Source: Warburgia ugandensis
Lineage: Eukaryota > Streptophyta > Magnoliopsida > Canellales > Canellaceae
NCBI GenBank assembly: GCA_035236585.1
Contig: CP141128.1
Span: forward strand, 53,805,257-53,869,256
Length of the DNA: 64,000 bases
Direction of reading: 5' to 3'
Position numbers and translations under genes: made by a program
Part shown: positions 1 to 10,297 of the stretch, piece after piece
Layout of the letters: the number at the start of each line of letters is the position of its first letter
Position numbering within the stretch: the stretch's first letter is position 1
The notes under the pieces: model-generated
Told to the model about the DNA's origin: nothing
The model's database searches: none
The model's input: the letters and a program-made list of their open reading frames with translations, nothing else

Positions 1-1100
1 CCTATGAGATGATCCCTAGATGGAGGTGCCACTTTATTAGGAAAAGAGGCATCTCCATTAAGGGGGAAAGAGAGATAAGCATTGAGGATAGGATCACTAT
101 GAAATTAGGAAGTGGTGGAACTAAATGTAGAAAGTGCAAACCATGGAACTCTTAAAGGGAAAAATCGTGAACCTCTTTTAGCACTGGAATGTGGAATTCT
201 AGGGAGTGGAATGTGGAATACTAGAGATGGATTGTGATTGGTTTAGAAGGTGGGTCATTTAGGAAAGATTGGGATAAGAGGGGACTTAGAAAGAGAGAAA
301 AGAATGGAAGCTATGAAGTGGAATTAGAAAGGGGGTAAGACAATGTAGAAAGTGCAAACCATGGAACTCTTAAAGGGAAAAATCGTGAACCTCTTTTAGC
401 ATTGGAATGTGGAATTCTAGGGAGTGGAATGTGGAATACTAGAGATGGATTGTGATTGGTTTAGAAGGTGGGTCATTTAGGAAAGATTGGGATAAGAGGG
501 GACTTAGAAAGAGAGATAAGAATGGAAGCTATGAAGTGGAATTAGAAAGGGGGTAAGACATGGAGATCATGGCATCCAAGGTGGGAGGCACCACCTTTTC
601 AGGAGGTGTGTCTCCCCCTTGCATAAGTCATACATGAAAACCCTAAAGGGGGTTGGAGAGAGGGAAGATATTCAAAAGAAAAGATGGGGAATGGAGATAG
701 TTTCTCTCTTGCTTTGTCCACCTATACATGCATATCTTTCCATGTGCTAATCTCCAACAAATACTTACTAATTATCCCTTAAAATTCATGATTTTAATAA
801 AGGATAATTGCTTGAAATCTTCCTCCAATCGTGTGGCTCCATGTAGCATGGCTAAGAGGGCTTAGTACATTAGCTTCATGGCTTGAATTCCAACACAAAG
901 GAGGTGGAATTGAAGGGATCCAAGGCTAGTTATCTTGAACGCTTCCAATTTCTTTATCAAACTTAATTGCTTGGCCTAAGCTGATATTGAACCTTAATTG
1001 AGCTTTGGAATTGATGGAAAGTAGGCCCCTTGCTCTCTAAGTTAATATTGATCATCAATTCTCATCTTAATTTATCTTAGTTGTTGGATCATCATCTCAA
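1..1100 (-). mobile_element. Fragment of an Athila/Tat-type LTR, minus orientation
   Basis: Non-coding. Read on the minus strand, this stretch follows the same order of landmarks as the LTRs at 10298-12889 and 40235-42406: a segment rich in AAGCCA-like words (the right part here, about 830-1000), then a pyrimidine-rich leader, then the block around GGGGGAGACACACCTCC (about 600-625) that matches AGGGGGAGATACCCCTCC near 41347 and GAAGGAGACTCCTAAAAAG near 11380. The LTR start is not visible, so the right edge is approximate. The fragment carries a recent internal duplication, listed separately. The assignment rests on alignment by eye to the two better-preserved copies. Confidence 0.5.
124..559. 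repeat. Direct tandem duplication, 2 x 218 bp
   Basis: Unit 1 is 124-341 and unit 2 is 342-559, directly adjacent. I count only two substitutions between them (GCACTGG versus GCATTGG, and GAGAAAAG versus GAGATAAG), so they are about 99% identical. It lies inside the LTR fragment and looks like a recent local duplication. Confidence 0.95.
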
Positions 1101-1761
1101 TGTCTACAAAAGATAAAAAAATCCTAATCAATTCCTACAAATTTATGATAATTCACATGCTTATTCTAGATTAGCTTCTAAACTTGAAAAATATCAAAAT
1201 TTTGAATCATTAATTCAAAAATGCACGTGTTATGAATTTTGGAAAATTTTTAGAATAATGCACTAGAATTTACAACACATGGACTACTAATTGGGTACTT
1301 TTTATACAAAATTGAATATTTATCAGTTATCAAAATTGTCTTTGGAATTTCAAGGATGAAATTTCTATAAGGTGGGAAGAATGACATAACTCAAATTTTT
1401 ATGGAAGCAAGTTAGCTCAACTAGCTGCAAAATAGGTATGAATACCTTTGGTCCAAAGTTCAAGTCACTATTTAGTACATTTTTTACTTTTTTTAATGAA
1501 ATTGAAATAAAATTCAATATACATTAAGAAAAGGACATCTCCACTAAATTAGATCCTGAGGAAATCAGAATGAATCTATAATAGGTAGGAGGCTACCTAA
1601 CAAATAAGTCAAGATATGAGTATGGAATATTAGGAAATAATAGACTAGAAATTGTACCTAGAAATAGAAGGAAAGGAATCTCAGCCTAACAAGGCAACAA
1701 CTAGGTTAAGACATGAACTTATAATGATGTCTTGGGCTAGGGTAGGAAAGGAGAAATCATG

Positions 1762-1763
<2 letters not shown>
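1101..1763. other. AT-rich spacer, no gene seen
   Basis: No open reading frame with a recognisable domain, no RNA gene and no clear LTR boundary. It may be the decayed remainder of the LTR on its left, but I could not align it to the other copies. Confidence 0.5.

Positions 1764-1829
<66 letters not shown>
1764..1829. repeat. (GA)n microsatellite, about 33 units
   Basis: Uninterrupted GA dinucleotides over 66 bp. Confidence 0.97.
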
Positions 1830-1832
<3 letters not shown>

Positions 1833-1979
1833 CTTTGAGGCAAAGGAAAACATTTTTTATTATCTGGGAGCTCCTTAGATGAGAAGAAGGCAGAAGATTG
1901 GAGGAGAATCTATAAGGTAAGTGGGAGTGAGATTTTTTGGGTTAGATTGGTTTTCAAATCGTGTGTTTTGGTATATTTT

Positions 1980-2840
1980 ACAATGGATTTCACTCATTGA
2001 TTTGTGTTATAGTATGCACATTTATGTCGTGACCTATGTTGGGTTTCATCCATTGATTCTATATATACATTCTATCCCATGATTGATTTTGAATTTAAAC
2101 GTTGATTCCAAGTACAATATGTGCACTTCTATTCGTTATTTATTCACTTCTCATCCATGGATCCGAAGCATGTTCACAAGTCGACAATAGGACCAAGTCA
2201 TGACCACAAGTTCACGAATATGTCTAAACCTTGTGCACAAGTCACTATAGAACATCATGTGATCAAGTTCATTTTCCTAATCATGCTCACAAGATTATTA
2301 CTAGATAGACCATGCGTGCATATTAGCCCTTGATCTTTATTCATTACTGGAAGTCATTTTACACATTTAATGTCTTGCGTACCCATCAGCCCCTGATCCT
2401 CTTATATGATTGGAAGTCATTTTACTCCATTGATGTCATGCACAAGCACCTAGTGTTATTTATATCATGCGCACTTATTAGGACTGATCATATTGCATGA
2501 TTATAAAACTTTTTGTACTATCAATATCATGTGCATCAAACCGTTATTAGGTTTTGTTGTGCACAACCATTTGGTATTTGGATCTACTATGCATATGGTT
2601 TGTCTGTTGACCCAAGATCATGCACACTATTTTCCATAAAACCAGGGCCATGTGCACCATTGTTTGTTGATCTATGATCCTATGCATAATTACTTATTTG
2701 ATCCTAGACTATGCACATAGTCATTTGTTCGATTCAGGACCATGCCCACCACAACCCTTGTTTTATATGCATGTGTAGCGTTAATTTGATAATCTAAACA
2801 CAGTATGTACAGTTGATATCCTATGCATGACAGTCCATGT
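1980..2840 (+). repeat. TGCACA-rich degenerate repeat X, plus copy
   Basis: A non-coding stretch in which words such as ATGCACA, GTGCAC and TGTGCACAA recur every few tens of bases. At least one local period is visible: TGGAAGTCATTTTAC occurs at 2348 and again at 2411, a 63-bp step. The reverse complement of 40140-40234 aligns with 1980-2070 (shared words such as CACTGATTTGT / CATTGATTTGT and CCATCCATTGATT / CATCCATTGATT). The region at 39320-40234 is therefore an inverted relative. Function is unknown; it may be the inner part of a chromovirus LTR. Confidence 0.6.
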
Positions 2841-4197
2841 TAGGACAATTTTGAAAATAGAAAGTGGTTTTGTGAAAATTGCAATTGACGATTATGAATT
2901 CGAGCGAATAGCCAAATATGCCTCTAATACGTGCACCACCATTTTTAGAACCACAAATAAAGTTGATATTCTATGTGTGGACTCCTGGGATGATTTTCAA
3001 AATAGAAGAGAGTTCATGAGCATACAAATGATAATTTGAAATTGAGCATGTGATTCAGGAAAAGGTTTATATTTCCTTGTATGTTTGGTTCAGCCAAATA
3101 TTTTTCCTAAGGGTGTGTAACCATACCTATATGATACGAGGGTTTCAAATGGTTGTACATTATTTGATTCAACATGTTAACTAAGATTTCAAGATTTCAC
3201 TATAAGGAGTGTATGTATTACCATGCACTAAGGGTGTGAACTGTGCTATTTGGAGACTCTTTTGAGTCATAAGTGAGAAGTGATAGATGAGAACCCCCGT
3301 AGCATGCTATGGTAAGAGTGTGGTTGGCCACTAGCACTTTGAAAATAATTTCTAATGCCTACCTCAAAGAAAGGCGTCTATGCATTTGGAGGTATCATGG
3401 GACCTTCCATTCAGAGTGATCCATTCTCCCCCATGAGGATTGGTGTTGGCCATTGCATTACCCATGATCTTGCAGAGGCAAGAGATGTTGGTTCTCTCTT
3501 CATGCTTAGTAGATAGCATTTGATATGGAAATAGATGAATATATCGCTCAACCTTGATGGATTTAGACCAATTGCCATTGTAACCACTGTAGGATGCTAC
3601 TATTGATCAATACAATACTATATGATTGATTTGTAGATGTTGAGTACATCTACTGATTTTCAAGAATTTCTTTGTATATGGATTTTTGACACACTATGAT
3701 TTATCTTTTGTTCTAAGGTTTTGGCATTGATCACAATTAATCAAATGCATCATGTTATCTCTTGCATCCATGAGTTTATGCATGGTTTTTTGGGTTAGAA
3801 TTTCCTACTGAGTGGTCATACTCAGCCTCACCAACAATTTCACATCATTTGTTAGGTCAAAAGAGCAATTAAGGCTTTGTAGGAAGTTAGGCACAACCAA
3901 GAAGAAAGTACGATGGAGAATAACTTAGTTAGTATTGATTTTAATTGTTACATTGGATATTATTGAGTTAAGCGTAATAAGAAATTAAATTTCATTTTAT
4001 GAGGTATGGCTTAAATTAGTCATTTGAACTATGACTAGTGGGTCCTTTCATTAGTATATGGAGATTTTGTAATGAGGCCAAGATTGAAGGAAGAGGTTTG
4101 AAATCTATTGTATGTTATGCTTTGTAAAAACTTTATTAAAAAAAATATATTTCTAAAGTTTATTCAAAAAATATTTTTGGAAACATGGGCCATCACA
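2841..4197 (+). mobile_element. 3' part of a chromovirus-type LTR, plus orientation
   Basis: Non-coding. The right end, GGGCCATCACA at 4187-4197, corresponds to GGGTCATCACA, which ends the LTR at 63985, and to the reverse complement of the LTR edge at 49848. A hairpin headed by CCTACTGAG lies 372 bp before the end, the same position as in five other LTRs here. Target duplication and 5' boundary were not found. The left edge is arbitrary, where repeat X stops being recognisable. The short reading frame at 2827-3039 has no recognisable domain. Confidence 0.6.
3808..3825 (+). other. LTR hairpin f
   Basis: CTGAGT (3808-3813), a 6-nt loop, then ACTCAG (3820-3825). It is preceded by CCTA, as in the hairpin at 50244. 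Member of the recurrent LTR hairpin set described in the findings. Confidence 0.7.
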
Positions 4198-4969
4198 GAA
4201 TATCGTTAGAGAACATAGAGAAGAACATCTTTCATAGGAAACAAGAGCATGCTAAAAATTACCATATTAGAACACTGAATCACGTCAAACCAAAATACCT
4301 CAAATCTGGCATATCTCCTACTAAAAGAAAACATCTTTAACCATGCATGAACTCAAACTAGAAACATCTAATAGATCATGAATCATAAGCTAAATCAAAT
4401 TCAAAAGTTGCACTCAATCCATGGATTTTTCTTTGTAGTTTTAGCATTACCTACCTTGTGACGATTCTAGCAAAGAATTCCCCAAAATTTCCATAGCTTT
4501 TCCCTTCTCATTTCTTCTTCTCTTTCTCTTTCACTTCTCTCTTCCTGTTTTTCTCTTTCTACACTATTTAGCAGCTACTTAACGATGCTTACTCTTGTTA
4601 CAAACATTTCCTAATTGAACTTTCCTACTACCCAAGGCAGCCTACACCTTCTAGTAATAAAACATCCCTCTAGCACATCCTAACCAACTATCCAAAGACG
4701 TTTTCCCTCAACACTTCCTAGCTCATCCCAACTCATTTCTAAAATATGTTTTTCTTTACAACTTGAAGTCCTTGCTAGTCCAAGCCTCCTTCTAAAATAA
4801 AATGTCTTTCCCATAGTGTTGCATGGCTGTCTAGTAAAACGCATCTAAGTGTATGGATTTATATTAAAGAAAAAAAAACAACCAAATAAAAGGGGATGCC
4901 ATTATCATTTCTCACACTTGACGCATCTATAATATATGCTTCTATTTGTCAATGATGTGCTTTAATTAT
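4198..4969. other. Spacer with no recognised gene
   Basis: AT-rich, with a CT-rich patch at about 4500-4560. No domain-bearing reading frame and no RNA gene. It may be another worn LTR, but no boundary or partner copy was found. Confidence 0.5.
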
Positions 4970-6120
4970 TACAACAAGTGAATGGGTTTATTATAGAATA
5001 GACCAGCAAATATTGGTCAACGCCATATAGACTCTTTGAAAATTAGGTTCAATTAAAACCTAAGTTACTACACTTCAGCCTAGCCAACAATTAAAGAAAG
5101 CATTTAAAATGAAGCACTAAACTAAAGCAAGTAAATAAACAAGACAACTAAAGTAGACTGACTAACAACTATTTTCATTAATTAACTTTGATTACAATGC
5201 AATGAAATACAATAACAAGAGAGAAAGGAGCAAGCAAATAAAGTAAACACATCTTCCATGAAATGTCTACTGTAGGATACCTTAGTTGCACCACTCAACT
5301 AGGATCTTTACTCTTTTACTTCTTTTCCTAAGATTTAATTCCACATTACAGTTCTCTTTGTTGTGTCACTCAACAATGGCTTGTACACTTCCTTTCAATG
5401 CAAAATATACTAAAAACTACCACAAAGATTTTTTCATCTCTAACCCAAAATGCCATTTACCCAAAGGCCCATCAACCATACTTTAGGAAGGAGAGAATCC
5501 TTGGCTTCCATGGAAAGAGGCACAACAATTCCTTCCTTTCCTTGTTATTCCCAAAACCCAAAATGAAAAGAAGGAAGGTGGAAGAAGAAGGGAGTTTTGG
5601 GGCATGTATGAGAGTGGAAGGGGTTTCCACATGGATGAGATGGGGAGGGCGAGTATACATGTAAATCAAAATTTGTAGGCATGTAGGTGAGTGATGAAGT
5701 GGAGTGCATGTAAGGGAAGGATGAGGGATGCATTCTAGTCAAAGGGTGGAAGGTGCGTGCAATGGCTAATGCATGGAGAAATGCATGGAAATGAGTGGGA
5801 TGTAAGGATGGAATGGGGAGGTGTGGAAGAGAAAGTAAGGTGGTTTGGATACAAATGAGATGGTAGTAAGAGCCATGGAAGTAAGGATAGATGTGTGCAA
5901 ATGCTAGAGTCTAGAGTGAGAAAGGAAATGAGAGAGAGACTGGGAGGAGAAGAACTGGATGGGGGAAGCCGTGGTTAAGACTTTTACCTCTCTCCTTGTG
6001 GTGTGGATGTTGGATCTAAAGGAGAGATGGTGAGAGTGATCTCTCTTACTATGTTTCTCCAGAGTTTAGCTTTAAAGTCTAAGGAAAAGCAAGAGATCTT
6101 TTGTTATTTCTTTTTGGCCT

Positions 6121-6130
6121 ATATTTATAG
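6121..6130 (-). promoter_or_regulatory. Candidate TATA box of the E1 3' LTR
   Basis: On the minus strand this reads CTATAAATAT, in the correct orientation for the LTR. No start site can be verified from sequence alone. Confidence 0.4.
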
Positions 6131-6771
6131 TTTTCTAAGGTGGAAGCCCTAAAGAATGGTTGGTTGAGATCTAACAAAAAACACAAGGAAGAATGGCTAG
6201 GATTTAAGGGAGGAATGGAAGGGACAAGAGATAAATGAAAGGGGAGGGTTTGAAACACTATGGGAAGTAGGTTTGCACGTGGAAGGTAGATGAGTTTTTG
6301 AAAGAAAATGAGAAGTAGAATTTATATGAGAATGGGAAAGAAAGATAAGCTAGAAAAGATAGGAGGAAAGAAGTGAGATGAGACAAAGATAATGAAGATG
6401 AAGGACAATGGAAGAAAATAACAAAGAATAGAAAGAGAATGGGGGCATAGAATTCAATGGAAGGTTAGGTGGGAAGGTAGAATAGAAATGGGATGAGATT
6501 GTGGGGATATGGGTGATTGGAGGCTTCCTACTTTCTTATCTCAGATTAATTTCAATGTGTGGCATGGTAGTTAGGGTTTGTAGCTTTCATTGGCATCATT
6601 CTTGTACATTGGGTGGGCTGCCTATTGAAAAAATATCCCCCAAAGGGGCTTGATTTTGGTCTTCATTATAGTCTTGATTTTCACTGGTCTATACTTGCTT
6701 GAGTTAGTTCTCATTAGTTTCTTAGGATATGCATAATTAAGGATATATCTTGTCCTTTGAATGCTTGAAAT

Positions 6772-6776
6772 GTAAG
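6772..6776. repeat. Target-site duplication of S1, left copy (GTAAG)
   Basis: GTAAG directly left of the LTR edge; the matching copy is at 9403-9407. Five bases is the usual length for Ty3-gypsy integration. Confidence 0.85.
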
Positions 6777-7391
6777 TGTGACATCCCGGGTTTTTATAAC
6801 ACTTTTTTATAAATCTTTTTCTTTGTGGGGCCCCAATACTTTTATAAAACTGTTCAAAACCAAATAGCAGAAGAATAAATTTGAAAAGAATACCTTAAAA
6901 ATCCTGAGTGTCTTTTTTTCTTTTCCCATTAAAAATAATGATTTTCAGAGGAATGAACATCACATTCCTACCAAAAATCCGGCAGAGTCTCCCATGTATT
7001 TCGGACCTTGTGCATTTAATGCATACAATGTGACACCTGATAATCATCATGTACATATAAATATCCATCATAGAGACTCTGTCTCCCTCCAAATACCAAC
7101 ATACACATTTTTGTTTAATTTAAATAATGAAACATTTTGGTAATGCCAAAAAGGCTAGGTAATTGACCTGTATACCCAGGATCACTCCAGTCATAGCCAT
7201 TCGTGTTAAACGGTAATGAATACACATTCACATATCCATTTCTAATAGTCATGAAATAATTTTTATTACATAAGAGTTGTAAGAACCTTCAGAAATCTTT
7301 ACCTATACCTCACCTTTACTCAAAATAACTTCATTGTAGCTTCTAAGTCAAAACTATGTGCCTTTCCCTTTGTTGTAGTCCTTCGAACCTA

Positions 7392-7417
7392 AGATATTGT
7401 AAACAAGTACAATATCT
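7392..7417 (-). other. LTR hairpin a (perfect 10-bp stem)
   Basis: AGATATTGTA (7392-7401), a 6-nt loop, TACAATATCT (7408-7417), followed by CAGCAAGC. In LTR sense it is headed by GCTTGCTGAG. It lies 615 bp from the LTR 3' end. Confidence 0.8.
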
Positions 7418-7782
7418 CAGCAAGCCTTCTCTTGTGTAGGTAGTTTCATCATCAACACACAAGTTTATGCAGGTCTAACTTTAAAAGGAACAATTTATCA
7501 TACTTTGTGAAATTTTGTGTCATTTGATGCCAAATAAGTAGTATAATATATTCCAAAATTCATACCATGCCATTTCAAATAGTTTCCATGTCCAATTAGT
7601 TTGAATCGTCAATTTAACATCCATGCTTACTGTTTCCAAATAATGATAATAATCTTAGTAAAACATTTAGATAATATGGAAGATAGTCACAACTCTTCAC
7701 ATGCCTCAAAACCAATAAAGAAATGGATTTAAACCAGGAAATGCTTAAATGTAAATAAAGAGTATTTCAACTAGTGTATACG

Positions 7783-7811
7783 CACACCCATATATATATA
7801 CACACACACAT
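7783..7811. repeat. Compound (TA)n(CA)n tract
   Basis: A short run of TA repeats followed directly by CA repeats inside S1. Confidence 0.8.
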
Positions 7812-9283
7812 ACTATAAATCTCATCAAGATTTTACGAGTATAAAACCACTCCAATCTGGCCACTGCCGTTGGTTATGAGTACTCATTATTGACCTAAAA
7901 TACCATGGTGCCCTGCACCTGCGCTATTGTGCAATATACATATAAACCTAAAAATAATGGAACCTCTGTGCGACGGACAAGAACCAATCAAGTCCGTGAC
8001 TATCACGCCGATACCAAACGGATAGACTTCTTTGCACCATGTTCATGGAAAACACAGCACACACGCCATGACCTGTCCATGATAACATGAGCTTGCATTA
8101 GGCCCTCAGGCCAGGTATCCACCATACATATATAATTTCAGAAGAAAGAGGATGATCAGTCCTCAATCTTCCTAGCATAGAGTCCACCGGCCCCAATATG
8201 TCCGTCATAATATAATAATACTAGGCAGCATCCCATGCCTATAAAACTGATAAAACCATATAATTTCATGCATTGGTTTTTTTTCCCATCTGATAGTAAA
8301 GTAAACCTGACATTTTAAATAGATTGCATGAATATACCCTTTTGATAGCTGCATAAACTAAAAAGATCAAAATCTCAAGTTTCAAGTAAATTCCAAGCAT
8401 GTTGATGTCCAAACTACCTACCTCCCTATTTGTGCTCCACAAATTTGCTTTATCCTTCCTTTAATCACTTATCAATCACCTAGCCAAATCAAATTTTGAA
8501 TTCATTGTCAATACAAATCCATATGTTCATAATTTCAAGTAAATTTACACATTTCCAAATCAAGATAGCTAGTTCATCCATCCATTCCCAATTTTTTCTC
8601 ATATCCTAGCTAATTTAAGGTCTTAAGATTCATCGATGATGTCTAATCATCAATCAAACAACAAGGATTTACTGTGCAAACAGTACCTGATCGGGATCGA
8701 ATGACCGAGATTGTCCGATCGATTTCCTGCTTAGATCTGTCAATCTAGTGTGATTTAGACTACATCAAGTCTTTAGTTTTTCATCCCTACCCTTAGATTA
8801 GGGATTGGACGGTTGGATCATCCTTAATTATAGATCTAGGTTAAAAATGCATAAAATTTGCAAACTACCAAGATTCAAGAGATGGGTATTCTAGATCTTA
8901 CCCTTAAGGAGTGTCTTCAACCTCCAATCGTCACTGAAGAACGAGATTGCCGTTGATTTTCCCGTCGCCAGCAAATCCCGCCGTGGGTACTGTTTTCACT
9001 CTTTTTCCCCCACCAAAACTTGCTAAATCAATGAGCAACTATAGGGCTTTTGCTTGTGGTAGCGAGGGGAAGACAATGAACGGCACCGATCGTCAATCAA
9101 TGACACCGTTCACTCTGTCTTTTCCGGTGACCGTCAGCTTTTCTCCACCGTCGATCTCCTCCTCCCTTAGTTGATGGGAGAAATGGAGGGTGGAGGATGG
9201 GTGGTTTCCTCCCCTCCTTTCTCCTCTTTCCTTCTCCCCCACTCTCTCTTCCTCTTTTCTTCTCCCTCTCTCAATCGCGTGGA

Positions 9284-9354
9284 GAACAGACCGTGAGGTC
9301 TGTTCTTTTTTTTTTTCTTTAAGTGGGTGGGGGATGTCCGTATCAATTACGGAC
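9284..9354. other. Two adjacent perfect hairpins in S1
   Basis: The first is GAACAGACC (9284-9292), loop GTGA, GGTCTGTTC (9297-9305). The second is GTCCGTA (9336-9342), loop TCAAT, TACGGAC (9348-9354). Both are perfect. They lie about 50-120 bp inside the LTR start in LTR sense. Role unknown. Confidence 0.7.
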
Positions 9355-10080
9355 CCCTCCATTTTTTTAAGTGGTTTTTTTTTGTTTTTTAAAGTTCTTA
9401 CAGTAAGGGTCATTGTTACCTATTGATTTTCTTATAAATTGTCTCTCTTCTCACTCCCTTTATTTTCTCCACCTTTCTTCCTTAATTTTCTCATTTGAAA
9501 ATATGTAATAAAGGGGGGATCATGCTTGCATGGGAAAATTGTCTCACTCCTTTGGTGGTACCCTCTTTTGGTTGAGTAGGAGAGGGTGAGTGAAATGTGT
9601 CATGTCATCCTACAGGCCCTAGTCTTTGACTTGGTTGGTTTAAAAAAAAACTCTCATTATATGTATATCTAGTGTATGTGATTTGATCTTCCCTTAGAAG
9701 CTTCCCAAGTTGATGAATAGCTTGCATGCATTTATGGGTTGTTCTTTCACCTTTACTTTTGATAAGAACACCCTTTCCAAAAACTAACAACATCATTCTT
9801 TCACTTAAGGTTTCTAACTACTTTGATTTTGATAACAACACCAACTTATAATTCTAAATCCCCAAACTTCATGTTTAGTACATTGGCCCATGGTATTGCT
9901 TGGACAGTAGTCTTGATCTTTTTAAGTATTTTATTTCCAAAAGTAGAAATTTTTCTCAATTGTACCATAATGCTACAAAATGTGAAATAAACCCTAACTA
10001 GTGATATTTATGGAATATTTAGTGTTAGAAACTACTAAATATAGGGATATTACATGTCACGTTACTAAGCATATCAAATG

Positions 10081-10089
10081 TCCCCAAAC
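10081..10089 (-). other. Polypurine tract of E1
   Basis: TCCCCAAAC on the plus strand reads GTTTGGGGA on the minus strand, directly before the E1 3' LTR start. E3 has AGTTTGGGGA (22451-22460) in the same place. In this family the tract primes plus-strand DNA synthesis. Confidence 0.7.
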
Positions 10090-10297
10090 ATATATTTTTC
10101 CAACCCCTCAATCAAAACTACAAATAAGAAATATAAAAAATTCGAACTACATTCATAGGTTTTATCATCTGCATTTAGCGTATGCAAAAAGCCTTTAAAC
10201 CACTAGGTTACCCTAGTGATCGAGTTATAGTCTCATAAGGGTTTCCAAAGTGATACACATAAACATTTCAAATTTTTTATTAAAGTCCTTTATTTAT

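Larger units (their letters stand above)
6777..9402 (-). mobile_element. Solo LTR S1, chromovirus type, with target duplication
   Basis: A 2626-bp LTR in minus orientation. The left edge is TGTGACATCCCGGG (6777) and the right edge is GTTCTTACA (ending 9402), so in its own sense it starts TGTAAGAAC and ends GGGATGTCACA. The 5-bp target duplication GTAAG is present on both sides (6772-6776 and 9403-9407), and there is no internal coding region. It aligns in inverted orientation with the outer LTR at 57023-58542: AGATCTAGAATACCCATCTC in its sense corresponds to AGATCTACAAAACCCACCAC near 57785. It contains a conserved hairpin (7392-7417). The short reading frames inside carry no domain. Confidence 0.88.
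4970..10080 (-). mobile_element. 3' LTR of element E1, split by solo LTR S1
   Basis: This is the 3' LTR of a minus-strand Athila/Tat-type element. Its LTR end lies at the left: about 5000-5290 aligns with 17310-17620, the start of E1's 5' LTR (shared words GACTCTTTGA, ATTAAAACCTAAGTTAC, AATGAAGCACTAAACTAAAG). Its LTR start lies at the right, ending ATCAAATG at 10080 directly before a purine tract on the minus strand. The 9960-10080 segment aligns with the reverse complement of 22461-22560, where the E3 LTR starts. S1 (6777-9402) interrupts it. Without S1 the LTR is about 2.5 kb, similar to the related LTRs here. Confidence 0.65.

Noticed and set aside
2827..3039. 70-residue frame as a small gene
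   Set aside because: No domain, and it sits inside LTR-like sequence.
9093..9426. Overlapping frames of about 75-106 residues on both strands
   Set aside because: Low-complexity translations of pyrimidine- and purine-rich leader sequence inside solo LTR S1.
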